Positions 18,728 through 27,991 of a DNA stretch of 64,000 nucleotides are shown here, piece by piece. Source of the stretch: Bacteroidaceae bacterium (GTDB lineage: Bacteria; Bacteroidota; Bacteroidia; Bacteroidales; Bacteroidaceae); NCBI GenBank assembly GCA_017451645.1, contig JAFTNZ010000013.1, positions 1-64,000 on the forward strand, read 5' to 3'. Numbering within the stretch: the first letter of the stretch is position 1; every line of letters starts with the position of its first letter. The position numbers were made by a program, and so were the translations under genes. The notes beneath the pieces were generated by a model. It saw nothing but the letters and a program-made list of their open reading frames with translations, was not told the origin of the DNA and did not search any database.

Positions 18728-20284
18728 ATGAGCCAAAGAATTTATCCGATTGGGGTGCAAAGTTTTGAGAAACTCCGCAAGGATGGTTATCTCTATGTGG
18801 ACAAGACTGCACTGATTCATCAGTTGGTGACAACGGGAAGTTACTATTTCCTCAGTCGTCCGCGCCGCTTCGGAAAGAGTTTGCTTATATCTACCTTGCA
18901 AGCTTATTTTGAAGGGAAGAAAGAACTGTTCAAAGGACTTGCTATGGAGCAGTTGGAGCAGAAATGGACGGTACATCCCGTTTTTCACTTGGACTTGAAT
19001 ATTGAGAAGTATGGTTCAGTAGAAAGCTTGGAGAATATATTGGAAAGCAATCTGTCATATTGGGAAGGAATATATGGTCAGAATCCTGCGGAGAAATCCC
19101 TCTCTCTGCGTTTTGCTGGGGTCATCCGTCGGGCTTGCGAAAAAACAGGTGAGCGGGTGGTTGTGCTAATTGATGAGTACGACAAGCCTCTGTTGCAGAG
19201 TATCGGCAACAAGGCGGTACAAACGGAACTTCGGAATATGCTGAAACCTTTCTATGGTGTGCTCAAGACCATGGACGGTTGCATCCGGTTTGCTCTACTG
19301 ACCGGTGTGACTAAGTTCGGTAAGGTGAGTGTGTTCAGCGACTTGAACAACTTACGCGATATATCCATGCTCCCTGCTTATATTGAGATTTGCGGAATTT
19401 CAGAACAGGAACTCCACACCTATTTTGAAGAGGATATTGAAGTATTGGCTGTCAGCCAACAGGAAGCAATAGATGAAATTACAGAAAAATTGCGTACCCG
19501 ATACGACGGCTATCATTTTGCTCCCAACACGGGTGGCATATACAATCCTTTCAGTGTGTTGAATACATTTGCCAATATGGCATTCGGCAGTTATTGGTTC
19601 GAGACGGGTACGCCCACTTATTTGGTGGAACTGTTGAAAAACAATGATTATCCGTTGGAGGGGGTGAATGGAACGGTTGTTGGAATAGAGGCGCTGAGTG
19701 GAGTGGATGCGGCTGATACAGACCCTATTCCTGTTATTTTCCAAAGTGGTTATCTTACCATCAAGGATTATGATTCTGAGTTTGACCTCTATACCCTTGG
19801 CTATCCTAATAAGGAGGTCGAAGAGGGATTCGTCAAATTCCTTGTTCCCTTCTATTGTCCCATTCCGGAGAGTAAATCCGGCTTTCAGATAAAGAACTTT
19901 ATTCGCGAGGTACGCACTGGTGATATAGACGGTTTCTTCACCCGTTTACGTTCGTTTTTCAGTGATACGACATACGAACTTGTCCGCCAACAGGAATTGC
20001 ATTATTCCAATGTGCTCTACATTGTTTTCCGTCTGATGGGTTTTTACACACAGGTGGAGTATCACACGAATAATGGACGTGTTGATCTGGTCTTGCAAAC
20101 GCCTGACTACATCTATGTGATGGAGTTCAAACTGAATGGTACGGCTGAAGAGGCATTGCAACAAATCAACGACAAGGGCTATGCTCTGCCGTTTGAAAAG
20201 GATTCGCGCACTCTTTATAAAATAGGTGTCAATTTCAGTCCCGTAACGCGGAATATCGACAATTGGATTGTAGAGGAGGGATGA
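18728..20284 (+). CDS. AAA-ATPase-like / PD-(D/E)XK nuclease superfamily protein
   Basis: 518 residues. It belongs to the family with an N-terminal AAA-ATPase-like domain and a C-terminal PD-(D/E)XK domain, which is often present in many copies in Bacteroidales genomes. The N-terminus has YPIGVQSFEKLRKDGYLYVDKT, then a shortened P-loop SRPRRFGKSLL (residues ~44-54) and the Walker B-like VVLIDEYDKPLLQS (~147-160). The C-terminus has GRVDLVLQTPDYIYVMEFK, the D...ExK nuclease-type core (~440-460). No partner gene is adjacent. Proposed roles for this family (nucleic-acid cleavage, toxin or mobile-element link) are unproven. Confidence 0.88.
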   Translation: MSQRIYPIGVQSFEKLRKDGYLYVDKTALIHQLVTTGSYYFLSRPRRFGKSLLISTLQAYFEGKKELFKGLAMEQLEQKWTVHPVFHLDLNIEKYGSVESLENILESNLSYWEGIYGQNPAEKSLSLRFAGVIRRACEKTGERVVVLIDEYDKPLLQSIGNKAVQTELRNMLKPFYGVLKTMDGCIRFALLTGVTKFGKVSVFSDLNNLRDISMLPAYIEICGISEQELHTYFEEDIEVLAVSQQEAIDEITEKLRTRYDGYHFAPNTGGIYNPFSVLNTFANMAFGSYWFETGTPTYLVELLKNNDYPLEGVNGTVVGIEALSGVDAADTDPIPVIFQSGYLTIKDYDSEFDLYTLGYPNKEVEEGFVKFLVPFYCPIPESKSGFQIKNFIREVRTGDIDGFFTRLRSFFSDTTYELVRQQELHYSNVLYIVFRLMGFYTQVEYHTNNGRVDLVLQTPDYIYVMEFKLNGTAEEALQQINDKGYALPFEKDSRTLYKIGVNFSPVTRNIDNWIVEEG

Positions 20285-20345
20285 TTGGAGAAGGAAGGTC
20301 AGAACAGATTTTTTAGGAAACCATTCAGCGATTCTTTTTATTTCC

Positions 20346-20528
20346 AACGCAGAGCCGCTGAGGCGCAGAGGTCTCTTTTTTAGAGTTTTGATAGAGACTT
20401 GGAGAGTAAACGTCCTACGGGCGTTTTGATGTGTGCCATCATAGGCCGACTTGTCGGCCAAATCTCTGCACACTCCGTATGCTCTCTATCGAATGAAAAG
20501 AATCTCTGCGCCTCAGCGTCTCTGCGTT
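20346..20528. mobile_element. MITE-like 183-bp element with 25-bp terminal inverted repeats
   Basis: The ends 20346-20370 and 20504-20528 are complementary at 24 of 25 positions (core GCTGAGGCGCAGAG). Nested inside are further pairs: GATAGAGA (20390-20397) with TCTCTATC (20483-20490), a hairpin AAACGTCC/GGGCGTTT (20408-20426) and a perfect GGCCGAC-TT-GTCGGCC (20444-20459). There is no coding capacity. The transcript would fold into a long stem and may also terminate the upstream gene. No target-site duplication is evident. AACGCAGAG-type repeats recur in Bacteroides intergenic DNA, as far as I recall. Confidence 0.6.
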
Positions 20529-20744
20529 TTTTTATAATAAAAGTCTTTCGCTGAATAGTTACTTTTTTAGGCGCGGATGACGCGGATGACGCGGATTTTA
20601 TTTCATACCCCCCTACCAACCATCGCCATAGTAGCGAAGCGAATAGCCATCGTCTCAACGCATCAACGCATCAACGAAAACATGTTCTTCAATACTTTTT
20701 TTAAAATTCTTCACTCTTCATTCTTCGTTCTTCATTTATTTTTG
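20529..20744. repeat. Low-complexity intergenic patch of short direct repeats
   Basis: No gene is seen. The stretch contains three copies of GCGGATGAC (20572-20598), three of CATCAACG near 20658-20676, and a run of TTCTTCA/TTCTTCG-type pentamers around 20709-20735. These look like replication-slippage or dispersed-repeat debris rather than regulatory sites. Confidence 0.6.
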
Positions 20745-20752
20745 TACTTTTG
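20745..20752 (+). promoter_or_regulatory. -7 element for the fimbrillin-LRR-M64 cluster
   Basis: TACTTTTG is an exact TAnnTTTG match 158 bp before the first start codon, giving an unusually long leader. The leader contains a small hairpin (TACCAC-ATT-GTGGTA, 20791-20805). No -33 TTTG is obvious. No other promoter of this quality was noticed between the five lipoprotein genes, consistent with one operon. Confidence 0.55.
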
Positions 20753-20910
20753 CCGCGTCCGGTCAGTCCTTAGGGTTGGCGGGTCAGGAATACCACATTG
20801 TGGTAAAAGGGCGTTTACGTGTGTAATCCAGATACCTGCGTCTTTTTCGTATATATATGTGTAACCGCTGAATCTCAGGTATCTATAAGCAAAAATTGAA
20901 GAACGGATAG

Positions 20911-23900
20911 ATGAAGAAGTTTCTATCGTTTTTGTCAGCCATAGCCGTTGCGGGATGCTTCTCGTCGTGCAACGATGCGTTGGTGGATGGCTATGTACCC
21001 TCGCAAGGTACTCCCATCACCCTGTCTGCCTAACTGCAACAACAGAATGTCACCCGTGCCAATGAACAAGGCTTTGTCACGGGCGACCGTATGGGTATTT
21101 ACATTGTTGATTACATCAATGGAGCACCGGGTGCATTGGACGCTTCGGCCAATCGTGCCAGCAACGTGCTCTACACCTTCGATGGTGACAACTACACATG
21201 GACAGCCCCCACCCAACTCTATTGGAAGGACAGCAGTACGCCTGTAGATGTTTATGGCTACTATCCCGGTATCAACTACATCGACGAGCCGAAGGCTTAT
21301 CAGTTCCAGGTAAGCGAATTGCAGAACGTAGTGCCCGAGGATGGCGGTATGTCCAACTACGAAGCGAGTGATTTTCTGTGGGGAAAGGCTGCCAAAGTGA
21401 GTCCCACCGAGCAGGCCATCACTGTCAGGTACAGTCACCGTATGGCGGGTGTATGGGTCTATCTGAAAGCGGGTGAAGGCATCTCTGCTACTGAATGGGA
21501 GAAGCTCGACAAGGTGGTGCAGATAGAGAACACCGTGCGCACTGCCACCATCAACCTGACCGATGGTGTTCCTGTTCCTTCAGGCGAGGTGGATAAGGGC
21601 ATTGCCATGCTTCCGCAGAGTGGCGACAGTTATCGCGCTGTAATTGTTCCTCAAAAGGTGGCCGCTGGCAAGAGGCTGATAAGCATAGTATTAGATGGCA
21701 TCACCTATACCCATTCCCTTGCATCCGATATGAACTATGTGATGGGCAAGATTCACAACTTTACCATTAATATTAATAAGGTGGAGGCATCGGGTGATTA
21801 TGAATTGAAAGTATCCTACGACGGTATCACTGATTGGGTGAACGATGAAACTTCTCATGCTTTCTCTTCTACGGCATACGTCGTTATCCATTGTCCTAAG
21901 ATGGGTACGCTCAAGCAGTGTATCACCGATGCAGGATACGACTATACCACGATGCAGAACTTGAAGGTGACGGGAGAGCTGACTGATGTTGATTTTGTTT
22001 TCCTAAATAAGGAAATGATAGGATTAAAGCATCTGAATTTGAAGGATGTAAAGATTAAAAACGCGGAAACTGTGGTGGATACATGGAGTAATGAGCTACA
22101 AAGGCCCATTTTGAGGTACGATGATGATATAATACCTGTTGGTGCATTTTGCGGGAATAAGAATATCCGTTCCATCGTTCTGCCAGTTTCCCTGAAAAGG
22201 ATAGGACATAGAGCTTTTTGTGAAACTCAGTTGATGTATTCAACGTTGCAAATACCGGAAGGGGTGACATACATAGGCGAAAGCAGTTTCGCAGAAGTGG
22301 AATACAATGGTATGGAACTTGTGTTACCCAATTCTCTTGATTCCATTTGTGATGGCGCTTTTATGAGTTGTGGCTATAAATGTGAATTCAGGTTGCATAA
22401 TAATATCAAATACATCGGAGGTGGAGCTTTTGCTCATGGTAACATTGGAAACTATTCAGGTACTCCGAATTTTTATGGAACTTTTCAAGTTCCGGTAGGA
22501 CTAAAAGAAATAAAACACGATTTATTTAGAGGATTAGGTTCAAATGGGAGTTTTACCGGTGTCATAGAAATACCACAAGGCATCAAAGAAATTGGAAAAG
22601 CCTCGTTCCAAGTGTCATTATCAAATCGGGTGGACTTGGTGCTGCCGAAAGGTATAAAACGAATAGGGGAAGGTGCTTTTGGAGGCGACTTTGCGGCAAG
22701 TTCTATCCGATTTAATTCTTTAGCTCTGAATGAGGATCTGGAGATAATAGAGAATAGTGCATTTGACTGTTGTAGTATGCCGTTTCCTATAACATTACCT
22801 CCTCAATTACATTCTGTAGGAGCACGTTCCTTTGCCGGATGTGGTATTGAGGGAGAGTTGATAATTCCGGAGAACTGTTTGGATATAGGAGCAGCAGCTT
22901 TCTCCCACAATGATATAACTAAAATCACGCTTCCTGATGAATTGGAGAACATCTCAAACGAAGCATTTAACGAACTTCCACGTTTGAAAGAAATCATTAT
23001 ACCTAAGTTTGTGGATTATATTGGTTATAAAGCTTTTTCAGGTGATATCGCGTTGCAGACTATCATTTGCTTTAATCCAGAACCTCCAGTCTTAGGTGGT
23101 GAAGTCTTTGCAGGTCTTTATATGGACAAAGTTGTACTTCAAGTGCCCGAACAATCCATTGAACTTTATCGTAATGCTGATGGTTGGAGAGAATTCCAGA
23201 ATATTACCGCCTATCGGGAATTGGCATTCAATGTGCCTGAAATCATCACTTTGGATAAGGGTGTCACTCGCAGCGGTATCCTACGCAGTGAAGGTGCTTG
23301 GGAGGTAGCAGAATGTCCCTCTTGGGTGACGGTATCTCCCTCATCAAGCAATGATAAGAAGACAGAAGTGACCGTCACAGTGCATCAACAACCCCAGGGT
23401 GCGTCTGCTCGTGAAGGTCAGATAGTATTCCGATTGAAAGAGAAGGATTATACCACTTATACCACGGTTCGTCAAGTGAGTGCAGAGGTGGCTGAAGATG
23501 AAACCATCGTGCTGCAAGAGGCATCAGCCGGTGCCCCCTATAGTGTTCCACTCTTCTTAGTGGGCGACGGTTACAATGCCGACGACATAGCCTCAGGCAA
23601 ATATTTGCAGGATATGCGAGAGCAGATGGAGCACCTCTTCTCCGTTGAGCCTTACAAGAGCTATCGCGACTACTTTACCGTCAGCACTGCCGTTGCTTGT
23701 TCACCGGAGTCAGGAACCAATGAACCGGTGAAGTTCAAGACGGATGACTACAGGGAGTCTGAAGCTGATATGGTGTGGAGGTATGCATTGGCACATGGTA
23801 AGGATATTACGGAAGTTCGCAAAGCCTGTGCCACCGTCTTGGTGCTGTACAATACGGAAGTGCCTATTCACCATACAGACATCAGTGACAATGGTCGTGC

Positions 23901-24387
23901 AATCAGTTGGATGGGCAAGAGTACCGACAGCTATCCTTTTGACCAACGTGGGTATGTCCTGCACGAATTGGGAGGAACCGCTTTTGCCAAATTGGGGCCG
24001 GAAGGTGTCAGCCACTTCAATTTCATGCGGGATTGCAGTTGCCCCGGCTGCAATATGACAAATACATATAACAATATGCGCAGCAAGGGATGGTATCAGA
24101 ATGTCTCCACTTCGGCAAAGATTAGCGAAGTGCCGTGGAGTCACTATATCTTCCACGAGAAGTATGCACCGTATGTCGATATCTACGAAGGGGCACTCAA
24201 CCATTCGCGCAGCACCTATCGCTCGGAGAACATGAGCGTGATGGGCAATACCTATATACCTTATTATAACACTATCAGCCGCGAAATCATTGTGCGTCGC
24301 ATCATGGAGTGTGCCGGATTGACCTTCTCTATGGAAGACTTTTTGGCGAAGGATAAGATAGAACTTCCGGAGGAACTTCAGAATTAG
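20911..24387 (+). pseudogene. Fimbrillin-LRR-BACON-M64 lipoprotein, interrupted by a nonsense codon
   Basis: First of three tandem paralogues. Translation from ATG 20911 gives a lipoprotein signal (MKKFLSFLSAIAVAGCFSSC, then ND) that is in frame with the rest, but codon 41 (21031-21033) is TAA. The paralogue has Glu here (AEIHQQNITR against A-stop-LQQQNVTR), so one G-to-T change would explain it. The remaining ~1,118 codons are open and carry the fimbrillin-like domain (~42-290), BspA-type LRRs (~390-740), a BACON domain (~760-850) and an M64-like domain. The metallopeptidase motif is degraded: HELGGTAFAKLGPE replaces HEAGGHGFAKLGDE, and SVMG replaces SCMN. A restart at ATG 21091 would lack the export signal. 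It is probably inactive; readthrough or a sequencing error cannot be excluded. Confidence 0.85.
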
Positions 24388-24423
24388 AAATGAAAAGTCA
24401 GAAATTAAAAATTGAAAGTAGAG

Positions 24424-27400
24424 ATGAATAAGTATCATTTCATTTTATATATACGTTCTGCTGTTGTAGCTTTGTTGGCATCCACTTGTGTGGTGGGATG
24501 TCAGGACGAAGAGGTGCTGAATGGAGGCAGCGGGACACGTGAGCCGATGAACCTGCAGGCAGAGATTCATCAGCAGAACATTACACGTGTGAATGACAAT
24601 GGTTTTGCCGATGGCGACCACATCGGAGTGTTTGTGACCAACTACAGCAATGGCGAGGCTCCGGCATTGGCACTTACAGACAATCATGCCGACAATGTGC
24701 GCTTTACCTACGACTATGCTTCGGGCACATGGACAGGAACAACCCTACTCTATTGGAAAGACAAGGTGACACCTATCGATGCCTACGGCTATTATCCGTT
24801 TGATGAAGAGTTGTCGAGCGTGACAGCCTACCCGTTTACAGTGCAGCGCAACCAGCGCGATCAGGTACAAGGAGAAACTATGTACGGCTACGAAGCCAGC
24901 GACTTCCTGTGGGCTAAAGCGGAGAGGGTTGTGCCTACAGCGGCAGCCGTCACTTTACGTCACAAGCATATCATGGCTGGTGTAGAGGTGAATCTGGTGG
25001 AGGGTGTCGGCTTTGGTGAAGGAGAATGGGCGGAATTGGAAAAACAGGTATTGGTGGAAAGTATCCGTTTGGGTTCTACCATCAGTTTGCAGACAGGAGT
25101 GGTGACGGCAGATACATCGTCAGACATGGCTTCCATCATTCCACAAGGTTCAGGGAATCATTACCGAGCCATCGTTGTTCCGCAAGCAGTAGCAGAAGGC
25201 ACAACGCTTGTCTCTGTCACCATTGGTGGGCAGACTTATAAAATTGCTCATGATGGAATCATGACCTACTATCCCGAAAAGTTACATAAATTCACCATTG
25301 AAGTGGTGAAGTCTTTACCGACAGGTGATTATCAGTTGAATCTGTTGGATGAGGCCATTGTTGCTTGGGAAAACGATGCCGTTTCCCATAGTGGAACTAC
25401 GCGTGAGTACATAACGGTTCATGTTGATGAGGGGGAGTATATCGGTGATGTCATCAATCGAATGGGAATAGACCCGAAAGAAATTGTTAATCTGAAGTTG
25501 ACAGGCAAGGTTGACAGCCGTCGTCAGTTCGAATATATAAGTGATAATATGAGTAATTTGGAATCGATTAATATGCAAGATTTAGAATTGTGTATCACAG
25601 AAGATGAATATAAACCTGAGGGGGTCATCGGAAAGAACTATTTACCCAGTTCTGCTTTAAGATGTGGTAGGCTCTCTTACATCGTTCTTCCTCAAGGCAT
25701 AACAGCTATAGCTCATCGGGCTTTCGCCGGTTGCAGCCTGCGTGGTTCTTTGTTATTGCCAGAAGGTTTGACGTATATAGGGGACAATGCCTTTGCGGGC
25801 AATCATTTTACCGGAAAATTGGTTCTGCCTTCCACTCTGGAGTATATCTGCTCTGGTGCTTTCGCAGGTTGTTATTTTGTGGATGAATTGATTCTTCCGG
25901 CCCGTTTGAAACACATCGGTTCTGGGGCATTTAGGGCCTGTGATTATTTAACCGGACAATTGCATATCCCAGATGGTATAACCGAACTTGATTTTCCGTT
26001 TCCTACAAATATGACTGGTGATGTCAGAATTCCGCAGGGTATCAAACAAATAAAAGGGATAGGAAGCAAAATCACATCTGTATATATTCCTGAGGGAGTT
26101 GAGGAAATTGGTGATGATGCCTTCCAATGTCTGACTTTTTTTGATGATTCGGGTATTGCAATGTACCTTCCTGAAGCAAATCCGGCATTAAAGAATGTAC
26201 ATTTGCCTTCGACGCTTCGCAAAATAGGGAAGGGCGCGTTTACGGGCACATCCATTTCTCACATTAATTTGCCTGAAGGCTTGGAATTTATAGAAGATGA
26301 AACTTTTGCAAGTTGCAGAAACTTGCAGGATACGATAAAAATTCCTTCAACAGTGATTCAGATTAAGGAATCGGCATTTGCAAATTGTGAAAAAATTGCT
26401 GCAATACTTCTTCCTGCAGGATTGCAGGAAATACGTGGACGTGCTTTTGCCAATTGCGTATCTTTGGATTACATCCGTTGTTTAGGAACGGAACCTCCTA
26501 TGCTTGATCCCAGTGCTTTTGATGGTGTGGAAAAGAATAATTTTACATTGGTAGTTCCTGACGGAGCTGTAGAAGCCTATCGAAACGCCCCGGGGTGGAG
26601 TGAGTTCAAACGCATTTCTTCGTATCGCAACTTTGTATGCCGACCCATGTTTGCCCATCTGCTCAATAAGAGCAACACACGTGGCGTTGTACTCAATGCT
26701 GATGGCAATTGGGAGATTACCCACTGTCCCGACTGGGTGCACCCTTCCGTGACAAGTGGCTACAAGAAGACGGAATTGACGGTTGTTATTGATGAATTGG
26801 CGCATGGTGCCGGTAACCGTAATGACAGCATCATCTTTACCTTGACGGACAAGGTGGATGAGGAGGGAAATGCTATCACTTGTTGTTATCGCGTAAACCA
26901 ATATGATTATGAGCATGACGAGGACAGTCAAATCCAATTGCAGCAGGCGGCCAAAGGCAAGGGTATCAACATCGTCTTTATCGGAGACGGTTACGATGCG
27001 GAAGATATTGCATCCGGGCAATGCCTGGCTGATTATCAAGAGGGTATGGAGTACTTCTTTGCCGTAGAACCTTACAAAACCTATAAGGATTACTTCAATG
27101 TCTATGCCCAGTTCCCATTGAGCTATGAGAGTGGCGTATGCTCCAGTGTCAATATCTGGCGCGATACCAAGTTTGATACCACTTATGGCGCAGGCGATGA
27201 TGGTCGTCTGAAAGTCAACTTTGATGAGATGATGGCTTACGTGCTCAACGATGTGGAGGGAGGAGCCATTACCGGCGATAATGTCAACGAAAGTCTGATT
27301 ATTACTATCTTGAACAGCGATGTCTATGAGGGGTTGACACAGCTATGGTCCACAGGAGCAGCCATTGCAGCCGTGCCACATAGCCGGAATGATTATCCCA

Positions 27401-27942
27401 ACGATTATCGTGGTCTGATACAGCACGAAGCGGGTGGTCACGGTTTTGCCAAATTGGGCGATGAATATATCTATCACAGAGATTATATTCAAAAATGTAA
27501 TTGTACTGATGGTTGTGGGCATGTGGAAGAGTTATTGGCCGACCAATCTGTGGGCTTCGCGCGGAATCTGTCGCTTACGGGCAAATACAAGGAGATAGAG
27601 TGGACACACCTGATATTTGATGACCGCTATCAGGACATTGTGGACATTTATGAAGGGGGCTATTTTCATGGCAAAGGGGTGTATCGTTCGGAAGTGAATT
27701 CGTGCATGAACAACAATGTGCCCTACTTCAGTACATGGTCGCGCCAGATTGCTGTGGAGCGTATCAAAGCTTTGTCAGGAGAGCAGTTCGACTTTGAAGA
27801 GTTCGTTGCCAACGACAGCCGTGAGTGGGGTGACAAGTTCCTGACCCGTAGCAGAGGAAATGGTGATGCCACATCAGCGATGCACAATCCGACACCGATA
27901 ATCAAGAAGGGTTCACCGTTGGAGTTGATAAGGAAGAAGTAG
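24424..27942 (+). CDS. Fimbrillin-like / BspA-LRR / BACON / M64-type metallopeptidase lipoprotein
   Basis: 1,172 residues, apparently intact. The lipobox STCVVGC has lipid Cys26 followed by QDEE. A fimbrillin-like domain follows (~35-300: TRVNDNGFADGDHIGVFVT, LLYWKDKVTPIDAYGYYPF, KLHKFTIEV). BspA-type leucine-rich repeats cover ~400-740 (LPEGLTYIGDNAFAG, LPSTLEYICSGAFAG, YRNAPGWSEFKRI). A BACON-like sheet domain (ADGNWEITHCPDWV) and a peptidase M64-type domain (~835-1110: INIVFIGDGYDAEDIASG, then HEAGGHGFAKLGDE at 1001-1014) complete it. His1001, Glu1002 and His1006 are likely zinc and catalytic residues. Family M64 includes IgA peptidase. The surface location and fimbrillin domain suggest a pilus-linked or surface-displayed protease; the substrate is unknown. 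Confidence 0.85.
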   Translation: MNKYHFILYIRSAVVALLASTCVVGCQDEEVLNGGSGTREPMNLQAEIHQQNITRVNDNGFADGDHIGVFVTNYSNGEAPALALTDNHADNVRFTYDYASGTWTGTTLLYWKDKVTPIDAYGYYPFDEELSSVTAYPFTVQRNQRDQVQGETMYGYEASDFLWAKAERVVPTAAAVTLRHKHIMAGVEVNLVEGVGFGEGEWAELEKQVLVESIRLGSTISLQTGVVTADTSSDMASIIPQGSGNHYRAIVVPQAVAEGTTLVSVTIGGQTYKIAHDGIMTYYPEKLHKFTIEVVKSLPTGDYQLNLLDEAIVAWENDAVSHSGTTREYITVHVDEGEYIGDVINRMGIDPKEIVNLKLTGKVDSRRQFEYISDNMSNLESINMQDLELCITEDEYKPEGVIGKNYLPSSALRCGRLSYIVLPQGITAIAHRAFAGCSLRGSLLLPEGLTYIGDNAFAGNHFTGKLVLPSTLEYICSGAFAGCYFVDELILPARLKHIGSGAFRACDYLTGQLHIPDGITELDFPFPTNMTGDVRIPQGIKQIKGIGSKITSVYIPEGVEEIGDDAFQCLTFFDDSGIAMYLPEANPALKNVHLPSTLRKIGKGAFTGTSISHINLPEGLEFIEDETFASCRNLQDTIKIPSTVIQIKESAFANCEKIAAILLPAGLQEIRGRAFANCVSLDYIRCLGTEPPMLDPSAFDGVEKNNFTLVVPDGAVEAYRNAPGWSEFKRISSYRNFVCRPMFAHLLNKSNTRGVVLNADGNWEITHCPDWVHPSVTSGYKKTELTVVIDELAHGAGNRNDSIIFTLTDKVDEEGNAITCCYRVNQYDYEHDEDSQIQLQQAAKGKGINIVFIGDGYDAEDIASGQCLADYQEGMEYFFAVEPYKTYKDYFNVYAQFPLSYESGVCSSVNIWRDTKFDTTYGAGDDGRLKVNFDEMMAYVLNDVEGGAITGDNVNESLIITILNSDVYEGLTQLWSTGAAIAAVPHSRNDYPNDYRGLIQHEAGGHGFAKLGDEYIYHRDYIQKCNCTDGCGHVEELLADQSVGFARNLSLTGKYKEIEWTHLIFDDRYQDIVDIYEGGYFHGKGVYRSEVNSCMNNNVPYFSTWSRQIAVERIKALSGEQFDFEEFVANDSREWGDKFLTRSRGNGDATSAMHNPTPIIKKGSPLELIRKK

Positions 27943-27991
27943 TTAATAAGTTGACGAATTGACAAGGATTAAAATAGTCAAGAAAACAGAT

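Noticed and set aside
18728..20284. Anti-phage or toxin assignment for the AAA/PD-(D/E)XK protein
   Set aside because: The domains are clear, but no partner gene or functional evidence exists here, so only the family is stated.
20761..20910. Riboswitch in the 150-nt leader of the M64 cluster
   Set aside because: Only a small hairpin (20791-20805) is visible, and no conserved riboswitch core was recognised.
20911..21033. Programmed readthrough as selenocysteine insertion
   Set aside because: The in-frame stop is TAA, not TGA, and no SECIS-like structure is seen after it.
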